Shown here: piece after piece, positions 34,525 through 43,794 of the stretch
How positions within the stretch are numbered: the first letter of the stretch is position 1
Layout of the letters: each line of letters opens with the position of its first letter
Assembly: GCA_016192135.1 (NCBI GenBank)
Contig: JACPUR010000023.1
Location: 44,084-108,083, forward strand
Source of the DNA: Candidatus Tectomicrobia bacterium
GTDB lineage: Bacteria; UBA8248
Direction of reading: 5' to 3'
Length of the DNA stretch: 64,000 nt
Translations under genes and position numbers: made by a program
The notes under the pieces: model-generated
Told to the model about the DNA's origin: nothing
The model's database searches: none
The model's input: only the letters and a program-made list of their open reading frames with translations

Positions 34525-36264
34525 TCACCCCTTCTTCGCCGGGATGACGGGCAGGAGCACGTGCGAGGGCCGATCCGGCCCCGCGTGGATCGTGACCCTC
34601 CCGCCGAAGATATCCGCCGGGCGGGCGCGGGGATGGTCGTGGATGAAGGGCCCGCAGCCGGTGTTCTCTCCCTGGGGTTTCCCGGAGCCCTGCCAGACGT
34701 AGTCCCGCCCCCGCACCGAGAGGCCCAGGCGGTGGCCGGGGGGGACGACCACGCTCGTGGGCCAGATCTCCACGTCGAGCTCGTACACCCGGCCCGGCGC
34801 GAGGGGCTGCTTCTCGTCGTGGGCGTGGTAGGGGCGCCAGGGCAGGGAGAGCTTCTTGTCGAGCTTGCGGTGGGAGGCCCGGAGCCAGCCCAGGGCCACC
34901 GGGGTGTGGTGGTCCATCGCGCCCTCGAAGACGACCTCCTTCATCGCGGGGTCGAAGAGGCGCAGGGCGAGGAAGAGGTCGGCGTCCCCGGTCTCGGAGG
35001 AGATGAAGAGCTTGGCCGCCGCCGGGCCGGTGATCTCGGTCTCGGTCTTGAAGGGCGCGGTGAGGAAGGTGAGGCCCTCCCCCAGGCCGGGGTAGGAGGC
35101 CTTCCCGGCCCTGGCCGGCTTCCCGGCGGAGAGCGCCTGATCGGCGGGGTGGAGATAGAGCTTCGTCCACTTCGTCCGGGCGAGGGGCCATTCCCTCTCG
35201 GCACGCTCGACGAACACGTCGCCCGGGTGGCGCACCAGGAGCCGGACGGGCGGCTCCTTCTTCCAGCCCGTGTCCTCCCCCTTGAGGAAGTGGCCGAAGA
35301 ACTTCTTCTGGTAGGCCACGCCCGCGTCGGTGAAGAAGCCGGTCCAGTGCTCGAAGCCGTGCACCTCGAGCCATTTCTCCTTGGAGGCGGCCTGCGTGAA
35401 GGCCTCGAAGTTGCCGCGCGGGTGGAGCCCCACGCCGCCCCAGTTGGCCGGGGAGAGGAAGGGCACCTTCACCTTCGACCAGTCGGGCATGCGCGATTTC
35501 CAGTAATCGTCGTCCAGGTCGTGCTTGAGGACGTCCCCGGCGAAGTCCGCCCGGCGGGCGGCCAGCGCCTCCTCGGGGAGGGTCTCGGGCCCCGACACCC
35601 ACTCCCCGTTCATGCGGCTCCGGTAGCCGCGCTCGCCCTTGCCGTGCTGGCGCGGCACCACCCGGCGGACGTACCAGAGCTCCGGGAAGCGGCAGTGGAT
35701 GCCCCCGTGGTGGCCCATGTCGCGGTAGAAGTCGGCCGCGCCCTCCCAGGCGCACATGGCGGCCAGGTGGGGGGGCTGGAGGGAGGCCGCCTGCCACTGG
35801 TTCATCGCGAAATACGAGATGCCGTTCAGCCCCACCCGCCCGTTGCTCCAGGGCTGGCGGGCGGCCCACTCGATGCAGTCGTGCAGGTCGCGGGCCTCGC
35901 GGGCGGACCAGGGGTCGAGGAAGCCCTCCGAGCGGCCCACCCCGCGCGCGTCCACCCGGACGACGGCGTAGCCGTCCGGCACCCACTTCTCGGGGTCCAC
36001 CACCTCCCAGGTCTGGTACTTGTTGGTCGAGCCGGCGGCGGTGTCCGGGAAGCGCTCCACCATTGTCTTCCATTGCTGGGGATAGCCGTCCTCGGTGTGG
36101 AGCCACTTGGCGTAGGGGCCGTAGCTGAGGATGGGGGGATACGTGCCGCCCTGCACCGGCCGGAAGACGTCCGCCCTGAGCACCACCCCGTCGTCCATCT
36201 CGATGGGGACGTCCCAGTCGACCCGCATCCCGTCCCGGACGCCGTTCCTCGGATACCCGCTCAT
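34525..36264 (-). CDS. CocE/NonD family hydrolase (X-Pro dipeptidyl-peptidase S15 type)
   Basis: A 579-residue alpha/beta hydrolase. The N-terminal catalytic domain has the PIEMDDGVVLRADVFRP opening, YAVVRVDARGVGRSEG, and the nucleophile elbow GLNGISYFAMNQW with the predicted catalytic Ser. The C-terminal third is a jelly-roll X-Pro dipeptidyl-peptidase domain (about residues 340-579; AKLFISSETGDADLF, VVVPPGHRLGLSVRGRDY). It hydrolyses esters or amides; no signal peptide is seen, so it is probably cytoplasmic. Start ATG 36264 follows a GGGGGAG site. The gene precedes bioD with a 27-base gap. Confidence 0.9.
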   Translation of the reverse strand: MSGYPRNGVRDGMRVDWDVPIEMDDGVVLRADVFRPVQGGTYPPILSYGPYAKWLHTEDGYPQQWKTMVERFPDTAAGSTNKYQTWEVVDPEKWVPDGYAVVRVDARGVGRSEGFLDPWSAREARDLHDCIEWAARQPWSNGRVGLNGISYFAMNQWQAASLQPPHLAAMCAWEGAADFYRDMGHHGGIHCRFPELWYVRRVVPRQHGKGERGYRSRMNGEWVSGPETLPEEALAARRADFAGDVLKHDLDDDYWKSRMPDWSKVKVPFLSPANWGGVGLHPRGNFEAFTQAASKEKWLEVHGFEHWTGFFTDAGVAYQKKFFGHFLKGEDTGWKKEPPVRLLVRHPGDVFVERAEREWPLARTKWTKLYLHPADQALSAGKPARAGKASYPGLGEGLTFLTAPFKTETEITGPAAAKLFISSETGDADLFLALRLFDPAMKEVVFEGAMDHHTPVALGWLRASHRKLDKKLSLPWRPYHAHDEKQPLAPGRVYELDVEIWPTSVVVPPGHRLGLSVRGRDYVWQGSGKPQGENTGCGPFIHDHPRARPADIFGGRVTIHAGPDRPSHVLLPVIPAKKG

Positions 36265-36353
36265 GAGATTTCTCCCCCGCCGGATGATGTTCGGATGAAT
36301 TCGATGCAAAACGTGAGAGGATTTTAGGCCCTTCCGCGGCGTGCACCAAGCGC

Positions 36354-37577
36354 TCAAGCCTCCTCCCGGAGCCCCAGCGCCAGGACGAACCAGGCCGCCC
36401 CGGCCAGGGAGAGAAGCGCCCCGGCGTGGAGGAGGGGGATGAAGCCCCACTGGGGGACGAGCCAGCTCGCCAGGAGCCCCCCCGCCGTCACCCCGAGGCC
36501 GATCTCGGCCGAGCTGTAGAGGGACTGGGCGGTGTTCTTGGTGGCGGGGCCGCTCAGGCGGTCGACGTACTGGATCGAGGCGGCGTGGAAGACCCCGAAG
36601 CTCACCCCGTGCAGGAGCTGGATGGCCACGAGCAGGACGCCGCTGTCGGTCCAGGTGATCATCTCCCACCTGAGGGCGTAGGCCGCCATGCCGGCCGCGA
36701 TCATGGCCTTGAGGCCGACCCGCCGCTGGAGCGCCTGGGCGTAGACGAAGAAGACGATCTCGCTCGCCACCCCGGCCGTCCAGGCCATGCCGATCACCCA
36801 GGCCGGGTGGCCGAGCTCCTTCAGGTAGATGCTGAAGTAGATGCTGAACGGGCCCGCGCTGAAGGCCACGAGGGTGCTCGCCCCCACCAGCACCATGTAG
36901 GGGCGGTTCCGGAGGAGCTCCAACAGGTCCCCCCCGAAGCGCAGCCTCACCTCCCCGCCCTCCCGGGGGAAGAAGGCGGCCACGCCGATGAGGAGGGCGC
37001 CGCTCCCGGCCAGCACGGGAAACATGATCCCGATCGAGGCCGCGTCCACCAGCGCCCCCACCCCCAGGGCCGCCGCGATGAAGCCGAGAGAGCCCCACAG
37101 CCGCACCCGGCCGTACTGCGCGCCGCTCACGGCGATCTCCCGAAGGCAGATGTTCTCGGCGATGGGGACGAGGGAACCCCGGGCGGCGGAGTAGAGCGTC
37201 ACGAGGACGAGGAGGGGCCAGAAGCCCTCGGCCCCCCACATGGCGAGGGAGGCGGCCACCCCCGCGGCCGCCCCGATGATGAGCACCTCCCGTCCCCGGC
37301 GGTACTTGTCGGCCAGGGCGGCCATGAGCGGAGGGGCGAAGCCCAGGGTGAGGCGGGGGACGGCGTTCAGGAGCCCGAGCTGGAGCCCCTTCATGCCGGC
37401 GGCGTCGAAGTAGACGTTCAGGAAGGGGAGGGTGACCCCGACCCCGAAGAAGTGGATGAAGTAGAAGGCGGGCATCCGCCAGCGGGCCGGAGAAGGCGGG
37501 TTTTCCCGCGAAGCGGCCCCGGAGGCCGAGGGTTCTCCGGCGGGCCCCTCCCCTCCTCCTGCCCCGCCTCCGGCCAT
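36354..37577 (-). CDS. MFS transporter (MFS_1-like/nucleoside-sugar symporter type)
   Basis: A 407-residue major facilitator with about twelve transmembrane helices after a 30-residue Gly/Ala-rich cytoplasmic tail. The ADKYRRGREVL motif after helix 2 and the GRVRLWGSLGFIAAALG segment of helix 5 resemble the MFS_1_like/LacY-NupG group. The second half begins near LRFGGDLLELLRNRPYMVLVG. Substrate unknown, possibly a sugar or nucleoside. Alternative starts inside the tail (for example near residue 35) are possible. It lies upstream of the CocE-like gene on the same strand. Confidence 0.85.
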   Translation of the reverse strand: MAGGGAGGGEGPAGEPSASGAASRENPPSPARWRMPAFYFIHFFGVGVTLPFLNVYFDAAGMKGLQLGLLNAVPRLTLGFAPPLMAALADKYRRGREVLIIGAAAGVAASLAMWGAEGFWPLLVLVTLYSAARGSLVPIAENICLREIAVSGAQYGRVRLWGSLGFIAAALGVGALVDAASIGIMFPVLAGSGALLIGVAAFFPREGGEVRLRFGGDLLELLRNRPYMVLVGASTLVAFSAGPFSIYFSIYLKELGHPAWVIGMAWTAGVASEIVFFVYAQALQRRVGLKAMIAAGMAAYALRWEMITWTDSGVLLVAIQLLHGVSFGVFHAASIQYVDRLSGPATKNTAQSLYSSAEIGLGVTAGGLLASWLVPQWGFIPLLHAGALLSLAGAAWFVLALGLREEA

Positions 37578-37909
37578 GCGCCCCCCCGGTGAACACCTGA
37601 ACCGCGAGTATATCCCACGCCGGTCCGGTTTCTCCGCCGCTCCGCCGCGGGAAAGGACTCGCCGAAAGGGTTTTTTTCCTGGCCCCGAATCTGATATCCT
37701 TCCGTCAGTTGTTCCGTTGCTGCGAAGCGTACCGTCGGCCCCGGCCTTTCAAGGGGCCATTCCTCCACGCTCAGGTATGAATCAGGGGCTTTCTTCCTCG
37801 GGCGTCGGAGCCTTCAGGGCGGAGACTCCTTCCGGGAGAGCGGCGTTTCCGCCGGGAAAAGGAAGGGACCGGGCATTGTTTCCTCCAGGCCAGATGAAGG
37901 AGTGACACC
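37578..37909. other. divergent intergenic region upstream of the aldolase gene
   Basis: The region separates the MFS gene from the aldolase gene. It contains AT-richer patches around 37610 and 37675-37705, including a TTTTTTT run and TGATATCC. I see no convincing -35/-10 pair, although the aldolase operon promoter must be here. A GAAGGAG ribosome site at about 37895-37902 serves the aldolase ATG. Confidence 0.5.
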
Positions 37910-38938
37910 ATGAGCGCGCCGGATCTCGAAACCACCGCCAGGCAGTTGGTCGCAGACGGCAAGGGCATCCTCGCCGCCGACGAGAGCACGGGCACCATCG
38001 AGAGGCGGTTCAAGTCCCTCAACATTCCCAACACCGAGGAGAACCGCCGCGCCTACCGGGACATGCTCTTCACCACGCCCGGGTTCGGCGGCTACATCAG
38101 CGGCGTGATTCTCTTCGACGAGACCATCCGGCAGAAGTCCCTGAAGGGCGTGCCCTTCCCCGAGGTGCTCTCGAAGGAAGGCTCCATCCCGGGCATCAAG
38201 GTGGACAAGGGCACCAAGCCTCTCCCTTTCTCGCCCGAGGAGGTCATCACCGAGGGCCTCGACGGCCTGGCCGGCCGCGTCAAGGAGTACCACGATCTGG
38301 GCGCGCGCTTCGCCAAGTGGCGCGCCGTCATCACCATCGGCCCGGGCATCCCCACCCGCTACTGCATCGAGACGAACGCCCACGCCCTGGCCCGCTACGC
38401 GGCCATCTGCGTCGAGGGCGGCCTCGTACCCATCGTGGAGCCCGAGGTCCTCATGGACGCGGACAACACCATCGAGACCTGCTTCGACGCGACCGAGTGG
38501 ACCCTCAAGACCGTCTTCAACTCCCTTTTCCAGCAGCGCGTGCCCCTCGAGAAGATCCTGCTCAAGCCCAACATGGTGGTCTCGGGCAAGAAGTGCCCGG
38601 TGCAGGCCGGCGTCCAGCAGGTGGCGGAGATGACCCTCAGGTGCCTGCGCCGCTGCGTGCCCTCCGCGGTGCCGGGCGTCGTGTTCCTCTCGGGCGGCCA
38701 GACCGACGAGGCGGCCACGGCGCACCTCAACGCCATGAATCAGATCGGCGGCAACCCCTGGAAGCTCAGCTTCTCCTACGGGCGAGCCCTGCAGGCCCCC
38801 TCGATGAAGGCGTGGGCGGGCAAACCCGAGAACGTGATCAAGGCCCAGAAGATCTTCCACCACCGCGCCAAGTGCAACGGCGCCGCGGCCCTGGCCAAGT
38901 ACAGCGAGGCGATGGAGCGCGAGCTTGCCGCCGTTTAA
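37910..38938 (+). CDS. class I fructose-bisphosphate aldolase
   Basis: A 342-residue Schiff-base aldolase cleaving or forming fructose-1,6-bisphosphate. The Schiff-base Lys is Lys219 in KILLKPNMV; Lys100 in KVDKG and Lys137 in KWR match the other catalytic lysines of the animal/plant-type enzyme, and GILAADESTGTI is the standard opening. This eukaryote-like class I type is less common in bacteria than class II. It is 40 bases ahead of the FBPase gene, pointing to a gluconeogenic or carbon-fixation operon. Confidence 0.95.
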   Translation: MSAPDLETTARQLVADGKGILAADESTGTIERRFKSLNIPNTEENRRAYRDMLFTTPGFGGYISGVILFDETIRQKSLKGVPFPEVLSKEGSIPGIKVDKGTKPLPFSPEEVITEGLDGLAGRVKEYHDLGARFAKWRAVITIGPGIPTRYCIETNAHALARYAAICVEGGLVPIVEPEVLMDADNTIETCFDATEWTLKTVFNSLFQQRVPLEKILLKPNMVVSGKKCPVQAGVQQVAEMTLRCLRRCVPSAVPGVVFLSGGQTDEAATAHLNAMNQIGGNPWKLSFSYGRALQAPSMKAWAGKPENVIKAQKIFHHRAKCNGAAALAKYSEAMERELAAV

Positions 38939-38978
38939 AAGGGCCCATCGAGACGGCCGGGGAAAGGAGGGTGGCGTG

Positions 38979-40025
38979 ATGGCAACCGTGGGCGAGACAA
39001 TCCCCGCCGAGGACCTGAAGGGCATCACCCTGGAGCGCCACCTCCGCAACGAGGAGCGGAAGCACCCCGGCGCCCGGGGCGTCTTCACGCGGCTCGTGAG
39101 CCAGATATGCCTCGCGGCCAAGATCGTCAACGCCGAGGTCAACAAGGCGGGCCTCGTCGAGATACTGGGCCTGACCGGCAAGACGAACGTCCAGGGCGAG
39201 GAGGTCCAGAAGCTCGACGAGTACGCGAACGAGGTCATCCGGCGGGCGCTCGACCACACGGGCACCGTCTCCGCCATGGCCAGCGAGGAGATGGAGGCGC
39301 CCTACCTCGTCCCCGGCAGCTTCGTGGACGACGGCCAGTACGTCGTGGTGTACGACCCGCTGGACGGCTCCTCGAACATCGACGTGAACGTGAGCATCGG
39401 CTCCATCTTCTCCATCCTCCGGCGGCGCTCGCCCGATGGCGGCCCCGCCACCATCGACGATTTCCTCCAGAAGGGCTCGGAGCAGCTCTGCGCCGGCTAC
39501 GTCATCTACGGCTCCTCCACCATGCTCGTCTACACCACCGGCAACGGGGTCAACGGCTTCACCCTGGACCCTTCGGTCGGGGAGTTCTTCCTCTCGCACC
39601 CGAACATCCAGATCCCGAAGCGCGGGAAGATCTACAGCATCAACGAGGGGAACTCCGTCTACTGGTTCGACGAGGTGGCCCGGTACATCCGCCACCTCAA
39701 GAGCGAGGACAAGGCGAGCGGGCGGCCCTACTCGGGCCGCTACATCGGCTCCCTGGTGGCGGACTTCCACCGGAACCTCCTCAAGGGCGGGGTCTTCCTC
39801 TACCCTGGGGACAAGAAGAGCAAGAGCGGAAAGCTCCGCCTGATCTACGAGTGCAATCCCATGGCATTCATCGTGGAGCAGGCGGGAGGGGCGTCGAGCG
39901 ACGGCGCGCAGCGCACGCTCGACATCGTGCCCGAGAAGCTCCACCAGCGCGTGCCCCTCGTCATCGGCAGCCGCGAGGACGTGGCGGAGGCCGAGCGGTT
40001 CCTCCAAGGAAAGGCGGTCGTCTGA
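38979..40025 (+). CDS. fbp: class 1 fructose-1,6-bisphosphatase
   Basis: A 348-residue FBPase hydrolysing fructose-1,6-bisphosphate to fructose-6-phosphate. The metal site VVYDPLDGSSNIDVNVS, the EEMEAPYL region and GRYIGSLVADFHRNLLKGGV are intact. ATG 38979 follows AAAGGAGG. Pairing with class I aldolase suggests a gluconeogenic role, or a sugar-phosphate cycle if other genes exist elsewhere. The TGA stop shares its last base with the ATG of the OmpA-like gene. Confidence 0.96.
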   Translation: MATVGETIPAEDLKGITLERHLRNEERKHPGARGVFTRLVSQICLAAKIVNAEVNKAGLVEILGLTGKTNVQGEEVQKLDEYANEVIRRALDHTGTVSAMASEEMEAPYLVPGSFVDDGQYVVVYDPLDGSSNIDVNVSIGSIFSILRRRSPDGGPATIDDFLQKGSEQLCAGYVIYGSSTMLVYTTGNGVNGFTLDPSVGEFFLSHPNIQIPKRGKIYSINEGNSVYWFDEVARYIRHLKSEDKASGRPYSGRYIGSLVADFHRNLLKGGVFLYPGDKKSKSGKLRLIYECNPMAFIVEQAGGASSDGAQRTLDIVPEKLHQRVPLVIGSREDVAEAERFLQGKAVV

Positions 40026-40930
40026 TGCGCGGCTCACGCGGGTGCCCTGCCCTCCTCCTGCTTCCCCTCCTCCTCGCGGGGTGCGTTGGCCTCCAGGAAT
40101 ACGACCGTAAGGCGGAGGAGGCGGCCGACCTCCGGCGCAGCCTCGAGAGCGCCCAGGCCCGCATAGCCTCCCTCACCCACGACGCGCAGAACCTCCGCCA
40201 GCAGCTCCAGCAGAAGCAGGTCGAGAACGAGGAGCTGACGCAGTCGCTCTCCATGGCGAGGCGCTACAGCCAGCAGACCGAGAGCCGGGTCGCCGACCTG
40301 CGGGCGCAGGTCTCCACCCAAAAGCAGGAGAGCGAGACCGCGCAGGAGAAGATGGCCCGCCTCGAAAAGGAGCAGGAGGAGGCCCTCCAGAAGCTGCGCC
40401 AGGCGGAGGGTGCGCTGAACGAGACGCGCACGCGCCTCGCCCGCTTCGAGGATCGGGTCCGGCTCCAGGCCCAGCTCGAGAAGGACCTCCAGGCCCAGCT
40501 CGCCCCCGAGATCAAGTCCGGCGCCGTCCAGGTGAAGCGCGAGGGCGACAAGGTGGTCGTCCAGGTGTCGAGCGGCATCCTCTTCGCGCCGGGGAGCGTC
40601 AACATCAAGCCCCCCGGCGAGAAGGTGCTGGGCCGCGTGGCCGGCGCCCTGAAGCGCTACGGCAACCGCGACCTCCAGGTGCGCGGCCACACGGACAACC
40701 TGCGCATCACCGAGCGGCTCGCCGAGCGGTGGGAGACGAACTGGGAGCTCTCCGCCGGGCGGGCCACCCGCGTCATGCGCTATCTGGTCGAGGTGGGGAG
40801 CCTCGACCCGCGCCGCGCGTCGGCGGCCGGATTCGGGGAGTTCCAGCCCATCGCGGACAACGCCACCCCGGAGGGGCGCGAGAAGAACCGCCGGATAGAG
40901 ATCGCCGTCCTGCCCCCCGAGGCGAAGTAA
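40025..40930 (+). CDS. OmpA/MotB-domain lipoprotein with coiled coil
   Basis: A 301-residue protein. The signal ends in the LLLAGC lipobox near residue 20, so it is an outer- or inner-membrane lipoprotein. Residues about 25-155 are a continuous coiled coil. The C-terminal OmpA domain (about 175-300) has VQVSSGILFAPGS, VRGHTDNLRI, ELSAGRATRVMRYLVE and EKNRRIEIAVLP, which bind peptidoglycan. It overlaps the fbp stop by one base, an odd pairing with sugar metabolism. It may be a structural or motility-stator-like protein; no motor genes are near. Confidence 0.88.
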   Translation: MRGSRGCPALLLLPLLLAGCVGLQEYDRKAEEAADLRRSLESAQARIASLTHDAQNLRQQLQQKQVENEELTQSLSMARRYSQQTESRVADLRAQVSTQKQESETAQEKMARLEKEQEEALQKLRQAEGALNETRTRLARFEDRVRLQAQLEKDLQAQLAPEIKSGAVQVKREGDKVVVQVSSGILFAPGSVNIKPPGEKVLGRVAGALKRYGNRDLQVRGHTDNLRITERLAERWETNWELSAGRATRVMRYLVEVGSLDPRRASAAGFGEFQPIADNATPEGREKNRRIEIAVLPPEAK

Positions 40931-41013
40931 CGGGGACCCTCCGGGCCATTCGATCCGCCGGCGGCGGCCGGGGCGCGCCCCCGGCCGCCGCTTTCTTCCT
41001 CGGAGAGGCCCAC

Positions 41014-41676
41014 GTGATCGTCGAGCGAATCCCCGTCGGCGCCTTCCAGATGAACAGCTACCTCGCCGGGTCCGAGAAGACCCGCGAGGCCGTCTACATC
41101 GACCCGGGCGCCGAGGTGGACCGGGTCCTCGCGGAGGCGGAGCGGCTTGGCCTCTCCATCGTCCTCCTCGCCGGCACCCACGCCCACATCGATCACGCCG
41201 AGGGCGCCGCCGAGGCGAGGCGGCGGCTGGGTGTCCCCTACTGGCTCCACGAGGCGGAGCTCCCCAACCTGCGGCGCATGCCGGAGGTCGCGCGCATGTA
41301 CGGGTTCGAGCCGCCTGAGGTGCCCGAGGTGGACGGCTTCCTGGTCCCCGGCGAGGCCCTGGAGGCGGGGGGCCTGCGCTTCGAGATCCGGCTCACGGAC
41401 GGCCACGCCCCCGGCAACGTCACCCTCTACCGGGCGGCCGCGGAGGGGGAGCCGGGCCGCGCCTTCGTGGGGGACGCGCTCTTCGCGGGCTCGGTGGGAC
41501 GCACCGACCTCTTCATGGGGGACGCGCGGACCCTCCTGCGGAGCATTCGGACCCAGCTCCTCACCCTCCCGCCGGACACCATCGTCCACCCCGGCCACGG
41601 CCCCGACACCACGGTCGGCCGGGAGAAGGCCGCCAATCCCTTCTGCCAGCCGGGCGCGGAGAGGCTCTTCGCATGA
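41014..41676 (+). CDS. MBL-fold hydrolase (glyoxalase II-like)
   Basis: A 220-residue metallo-beta-lactamase-fold protein resembling glyoxalase II and related thioester hydrolases. The metal motif GTHAHIDHAEG and later His/Asp ligands (DGHAPGN, VGDALFAGSVGR, VHPGHGPDT) are complete. The start is GTG at 41014, just after GGAGAGG. Its stop overlaps the next NUDIX gene (ATGA). The substrate may be a glutathione- or CoA-thioester, but that is a family-level guess. Confidence 0.88.
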   Translation: MIVERIPVGAFQMNSYLAGSEKTREAVYIDPGAEVDRVLAEAERLGLSIVLLAGTHAHIDHAEGAAEARRRLGVPYWLHEAELPNLRRMPEVARMYGFEPPEVPEVDGFLVPGEALEAGGLRFEIRLTDGHAPGNVTLYRAAAEGEPGRAFVGDALFAGSVGRTDLFMGDARTLLRSIRTQLLTLPPDTIVHPGHGPDTTVGREKAANPFCQPGAERLFA

Positions 41677-42260
41677 GCGGCACGCCGCCCGCGGCCCATC
41701 CCCACCTCGGGGGGCGCATCCGCTTCTGCGTGTCGTGCGGGGCGGAGCTCTCGTACCGGCCCTGGGGGGAGGGGGACGGCAGCATGCAGCTCTGCTGCTC
41801 CCGGCCGGGGTGCGGCCACGTCCACTTCCTGGACCCCAAGCTGGCGGCCGGAGTGATCCTCGCGCGCGAAGGCAAGGCGCTCCTCGTCCAGCGCAGGCAT
41901 AACCCGGGCAAGGGGCTGTGGACCTTCCCGGGGGGCTTCGTGAACCGCGGGGAGGTGGTCGCCGAGGCGGCCGCCCGCGAGGCCCTGGAGGAGACGGGCG
42001 TCGAGGCGAGGATGGGCCCGCTGCTCGGGGTGTACTCTTTACCCGGGAACCCCATCGTCCTCGTGGCCTATCTGGGCGAGATCGCGGGCGGGGAGCCCCG
42101 GCCGCTGGACGAGACGGAGGCGGTCAAGTTCGCGGCGCCGGAGGAGATCGACCCCGCCGAGCTGGCGTTCGACACCACCCGGGCCGCCCTGGAGGACTGG
42201 CGCGCCTGGATGCGGGAAGGGAGAATCCCCCGGGGGCATCCCGCGCGAGGCGGGCGCTAG
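41673..42260 (+). CDS. NUDIX hydrolase with N-terminal zinc ribbon
   Basis: A 195-residue protein. Residues about 18-50 form a zinc-ribbon-like domain (FCVSCGAEL with a second CC/CG pair), followed by a NUDIX domain with the box GGFVNRGEVVAEAAAREALE (continuing ETG). The plan resembles NADH pyrophosphatase-like or related zinc-ribbon NUDIX enzymes; the SQPWPFP-type NudC motif is not seen, so NudC itself is doubtful. ATG 41673 overlaps the MBL gene. It is followed by palindromic repeats. Confidence 0.85.
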   Translation: MSGTPPAAHPHLGGRIRFCVSCGAELSYRPWGEGDGSMQLCCSRPGCGHVHFLDPKLAAGVILAREGKALLVQRRHNPGKGLWTFPGGFVNRGEVVAEAAAREALEETGVEARMGPLLGVYSLPGNPIVLVAYLGEIAGGEPRPLDETEAVKFAAPEEIDPAELAFDTTRAALEDWRAWMREGRIPRGHPARGGR

Positions 42261-42298
42261 CACAAGCGGCGAGGGGTGCCGGTTCGGAAGGTGCTTTC

Positions 42299-42358
42299 GT
42301 AGGGGCGATGCTTGTCATCGCCCTTCTTGGACCGGGCGAACACAAGGTTCGCCCCTAC
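42299..42358. repeat. two GTAGGGGC-type palindromes
   Basis: Units at 42299-42323 (core ATGCTTGTCAT) and 42334-42358 (core GAACACAAGGTTC) repeat the same two variants, in the same order, as 2637-2702. They lie in the short gap ahead of the RraA-like gene. Confidence 0.8.
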
Positions 42359-42400
42359 AGAATTCCAGGATTTCGGCCCCATTCGGGCCGAGGAGAGTTC

Positions 42401-43075
42401 ATGCTCACACTGGAAACCCTGCACTCGCTCCGGGAGCTCGACACTCCCACCGTCTCCAACGCCATCGAGTCCTTCGACGTGCGCCCCCGCGCCATGGGTC
42501 ACACGGACGCGCGGGTGCGCTGCATGTTCCCCGAGGCCGGCACGGCCGTGGGCTACGCCGTCACCTTCACCACGGGGGAGTACGCCCCCGGGGAGAAGCG
42601 CACCCACTCCTCCCGCCTGCGGCTCTATGAGGCCGTGGACGCGGCGCCGAAGCCCTGCATCCTCGTCCAGCAGGACACCGGCCCCCGGCCCCTCTCCGCC
42701 TGCTTCTGGGGCGAGGTGATGGCCAACCTCTTCCTTCGCCTGGGGGCGGAGGGCGCGGTACTCGACGGGGTGGTGCGCGACGTGGAGGCCATGCGGAAGG
42801 CGGGCTTCAAGGTCTGGGCGGCGGGGGTGACCCCCTCCCGGGGGGACATCCGGGTGGTGGAGGTGAACGTCCCGGTGTGCGTGGGGGGGATGAACGTGCT
42901 GCCCGGGGACATCGTCCACGCCGACCCGAGCGGGGCGCTGGTGGTCCCCCAGGAAATCGCGGCCCAGATACCGGCCGCCGCCCGGCGGGTGCAGGGCCGC
43001 GAGGCGGGGATGATCGAGTTCTTCACCTCCGAGGACTTCAGCGTCGCCGAGCTCCGCAAGCGGTACTACAGCTAG
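42401..43075 (+). CDS. RraA-family protein (demethylmenaquinone methyltransferase-like/aldolase)
   Basis: A 224-residue RraA-fold protein. The core ALGAEGAVLDGVVRDVEAMR matches the GxxGxVxDGxxRD signature that binds the metal and carboxylate in HMG/CHA aldolases of this fold; GMNVLPGDIVHADPSG is the usual C-terminal motif. Members are either RNase E regulators or class II pyruvate aldolases; with no context for RNase E, aldolase is more likely. The start at 42401 follows GAGGAGAG. An adjacent hypothetical gene follows after 10 bases. Confidence 0.85.
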   Translation: MLTLETLHSLRELDTPTVSNAIESFDVRPRAMGHTDARVRCMFPEAGTAVGYAVTFTTGEYAPGEKRTHSSRLRLYEAVDAAPKPCILVQQDTGPRPLSACFWGEVMANLFLRLGAEGAVLDGVVRDVEAMRKAGFKVWAAGVTPSRGDIRVVEVNVPVCVGGMNVLPGDIVHADPSGALVVPQEIAAQIPAAARRVQGREAGMIEFFTSEDFSVAELRKRYYS

Positions 43076-43085
43076 GGAGCCGGAC

Positions 43086-43550
43086 GTGCGCCTGGCCATC
43101 CTCTGGACCGGAGGCCCCGAGCCCCCGGAGCCGGGGCGCCGGGCGCTCGAGCAGGCGGGACGCTACGCCGCGGCCGGAGGGCACGCCCTCCTCCTCCACC
43201 CGCCGGAGGGCCCCTCCCGCCTGGCCGGGGAGAGCTACCGCGCGGCGGGCGGGCGGGACCTCGCTTCCCTTCCCCGCGAGGCGCCCCCGGAAGCGGCCGC
43301 GTCCCGGGCCGATATCCTCCTCTTCCTCGGCCCGCCCCTGGCCGCCCTCCTCGCCGCGGCGCGCGAGGCGGGCAAGCCCGCCTACGCCCTCGCCCCGCTG
43401 GCGGGGCCCTCCGCCGGGGCCGAGGGGCTCCGCATCCTGCCCGGCATGGAGGCCTTCGCGCGGGAGCTGGCCAGGCTCGTCAGCCGGGCCATCGTGAGCC
43501 GCCCGGACCCCATGGGTAGGCGCCCTCGTGGGCGAAGGCACAACTCCTAG
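43086..43550 (+). CDS. hypothetical protein
   Basis: A 154-residue, Ala/Gly/Pro/Arg-rich protein of unknown function. It begins with a strand-like MRLAILWTGG and contains SRADILLFLGPPLAALLAAA (about residues 72-91), suggesting an alternating alpha/beta fold similar in outline to nucleoside 2-deoxyribosyltransferase-like proteins; I saw no catalytic motif. GTG start at 43086 with AGGGAG upstream and ten-base spacing from the RraA-like gene argue that it is real and co-transcribed. It may be a very divergent member of a known fold. Confidence 0.55.
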   Translation: MRLAILWTGGPEPPEPGRRALEQAGRYAAAGGHALLLHPPEGPSRLAGESYRAAGGRDLASLPREAPPEAAASRADILLFLGPPLAALLAAAREAGKPAYALAPLAGPSAGAEGLRILPGMEAFARELARLVSRAIVSRPDPMGRRPRGRRHNS

Positions 43551-43726
43551 TTTTTGCTGGCAAATCCGGCCGCGCCCTTTCTGGCGTAAGCAAACAAATG
43601 TAATTTTTTCAAATAGATACGGAATCAACCACATGCACTGGTTGAAGTCTGGCCCCGCGCGGCGAAAAATTTTAATTTTCTTTTACAATGAATTCAATTG
43701 GATACAGGCATGACTTAAAAAATTAC

Positions 43727-43754
43727 TTGAGTCAAAAAAGCCCTTTGCTAAGAT
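43727..43754 (+). promoter_or_regulatory. promoter of the GAF-mreB operon
   Basis: TTGAGT (43727-43732) and TAAGAT (43749-43754) are separated by 16 bases in a strikingly AT-rich gap (43550-43755) that stands out against the GC-rich surroundings. The start of the GAF protein lies 40 bases downstream. Confidence 0.6.
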
Positions 43755-43794
43755 TCCGCTCGTTCCCCATCCGCCCCGCCCCCCGGGTGGCCCG

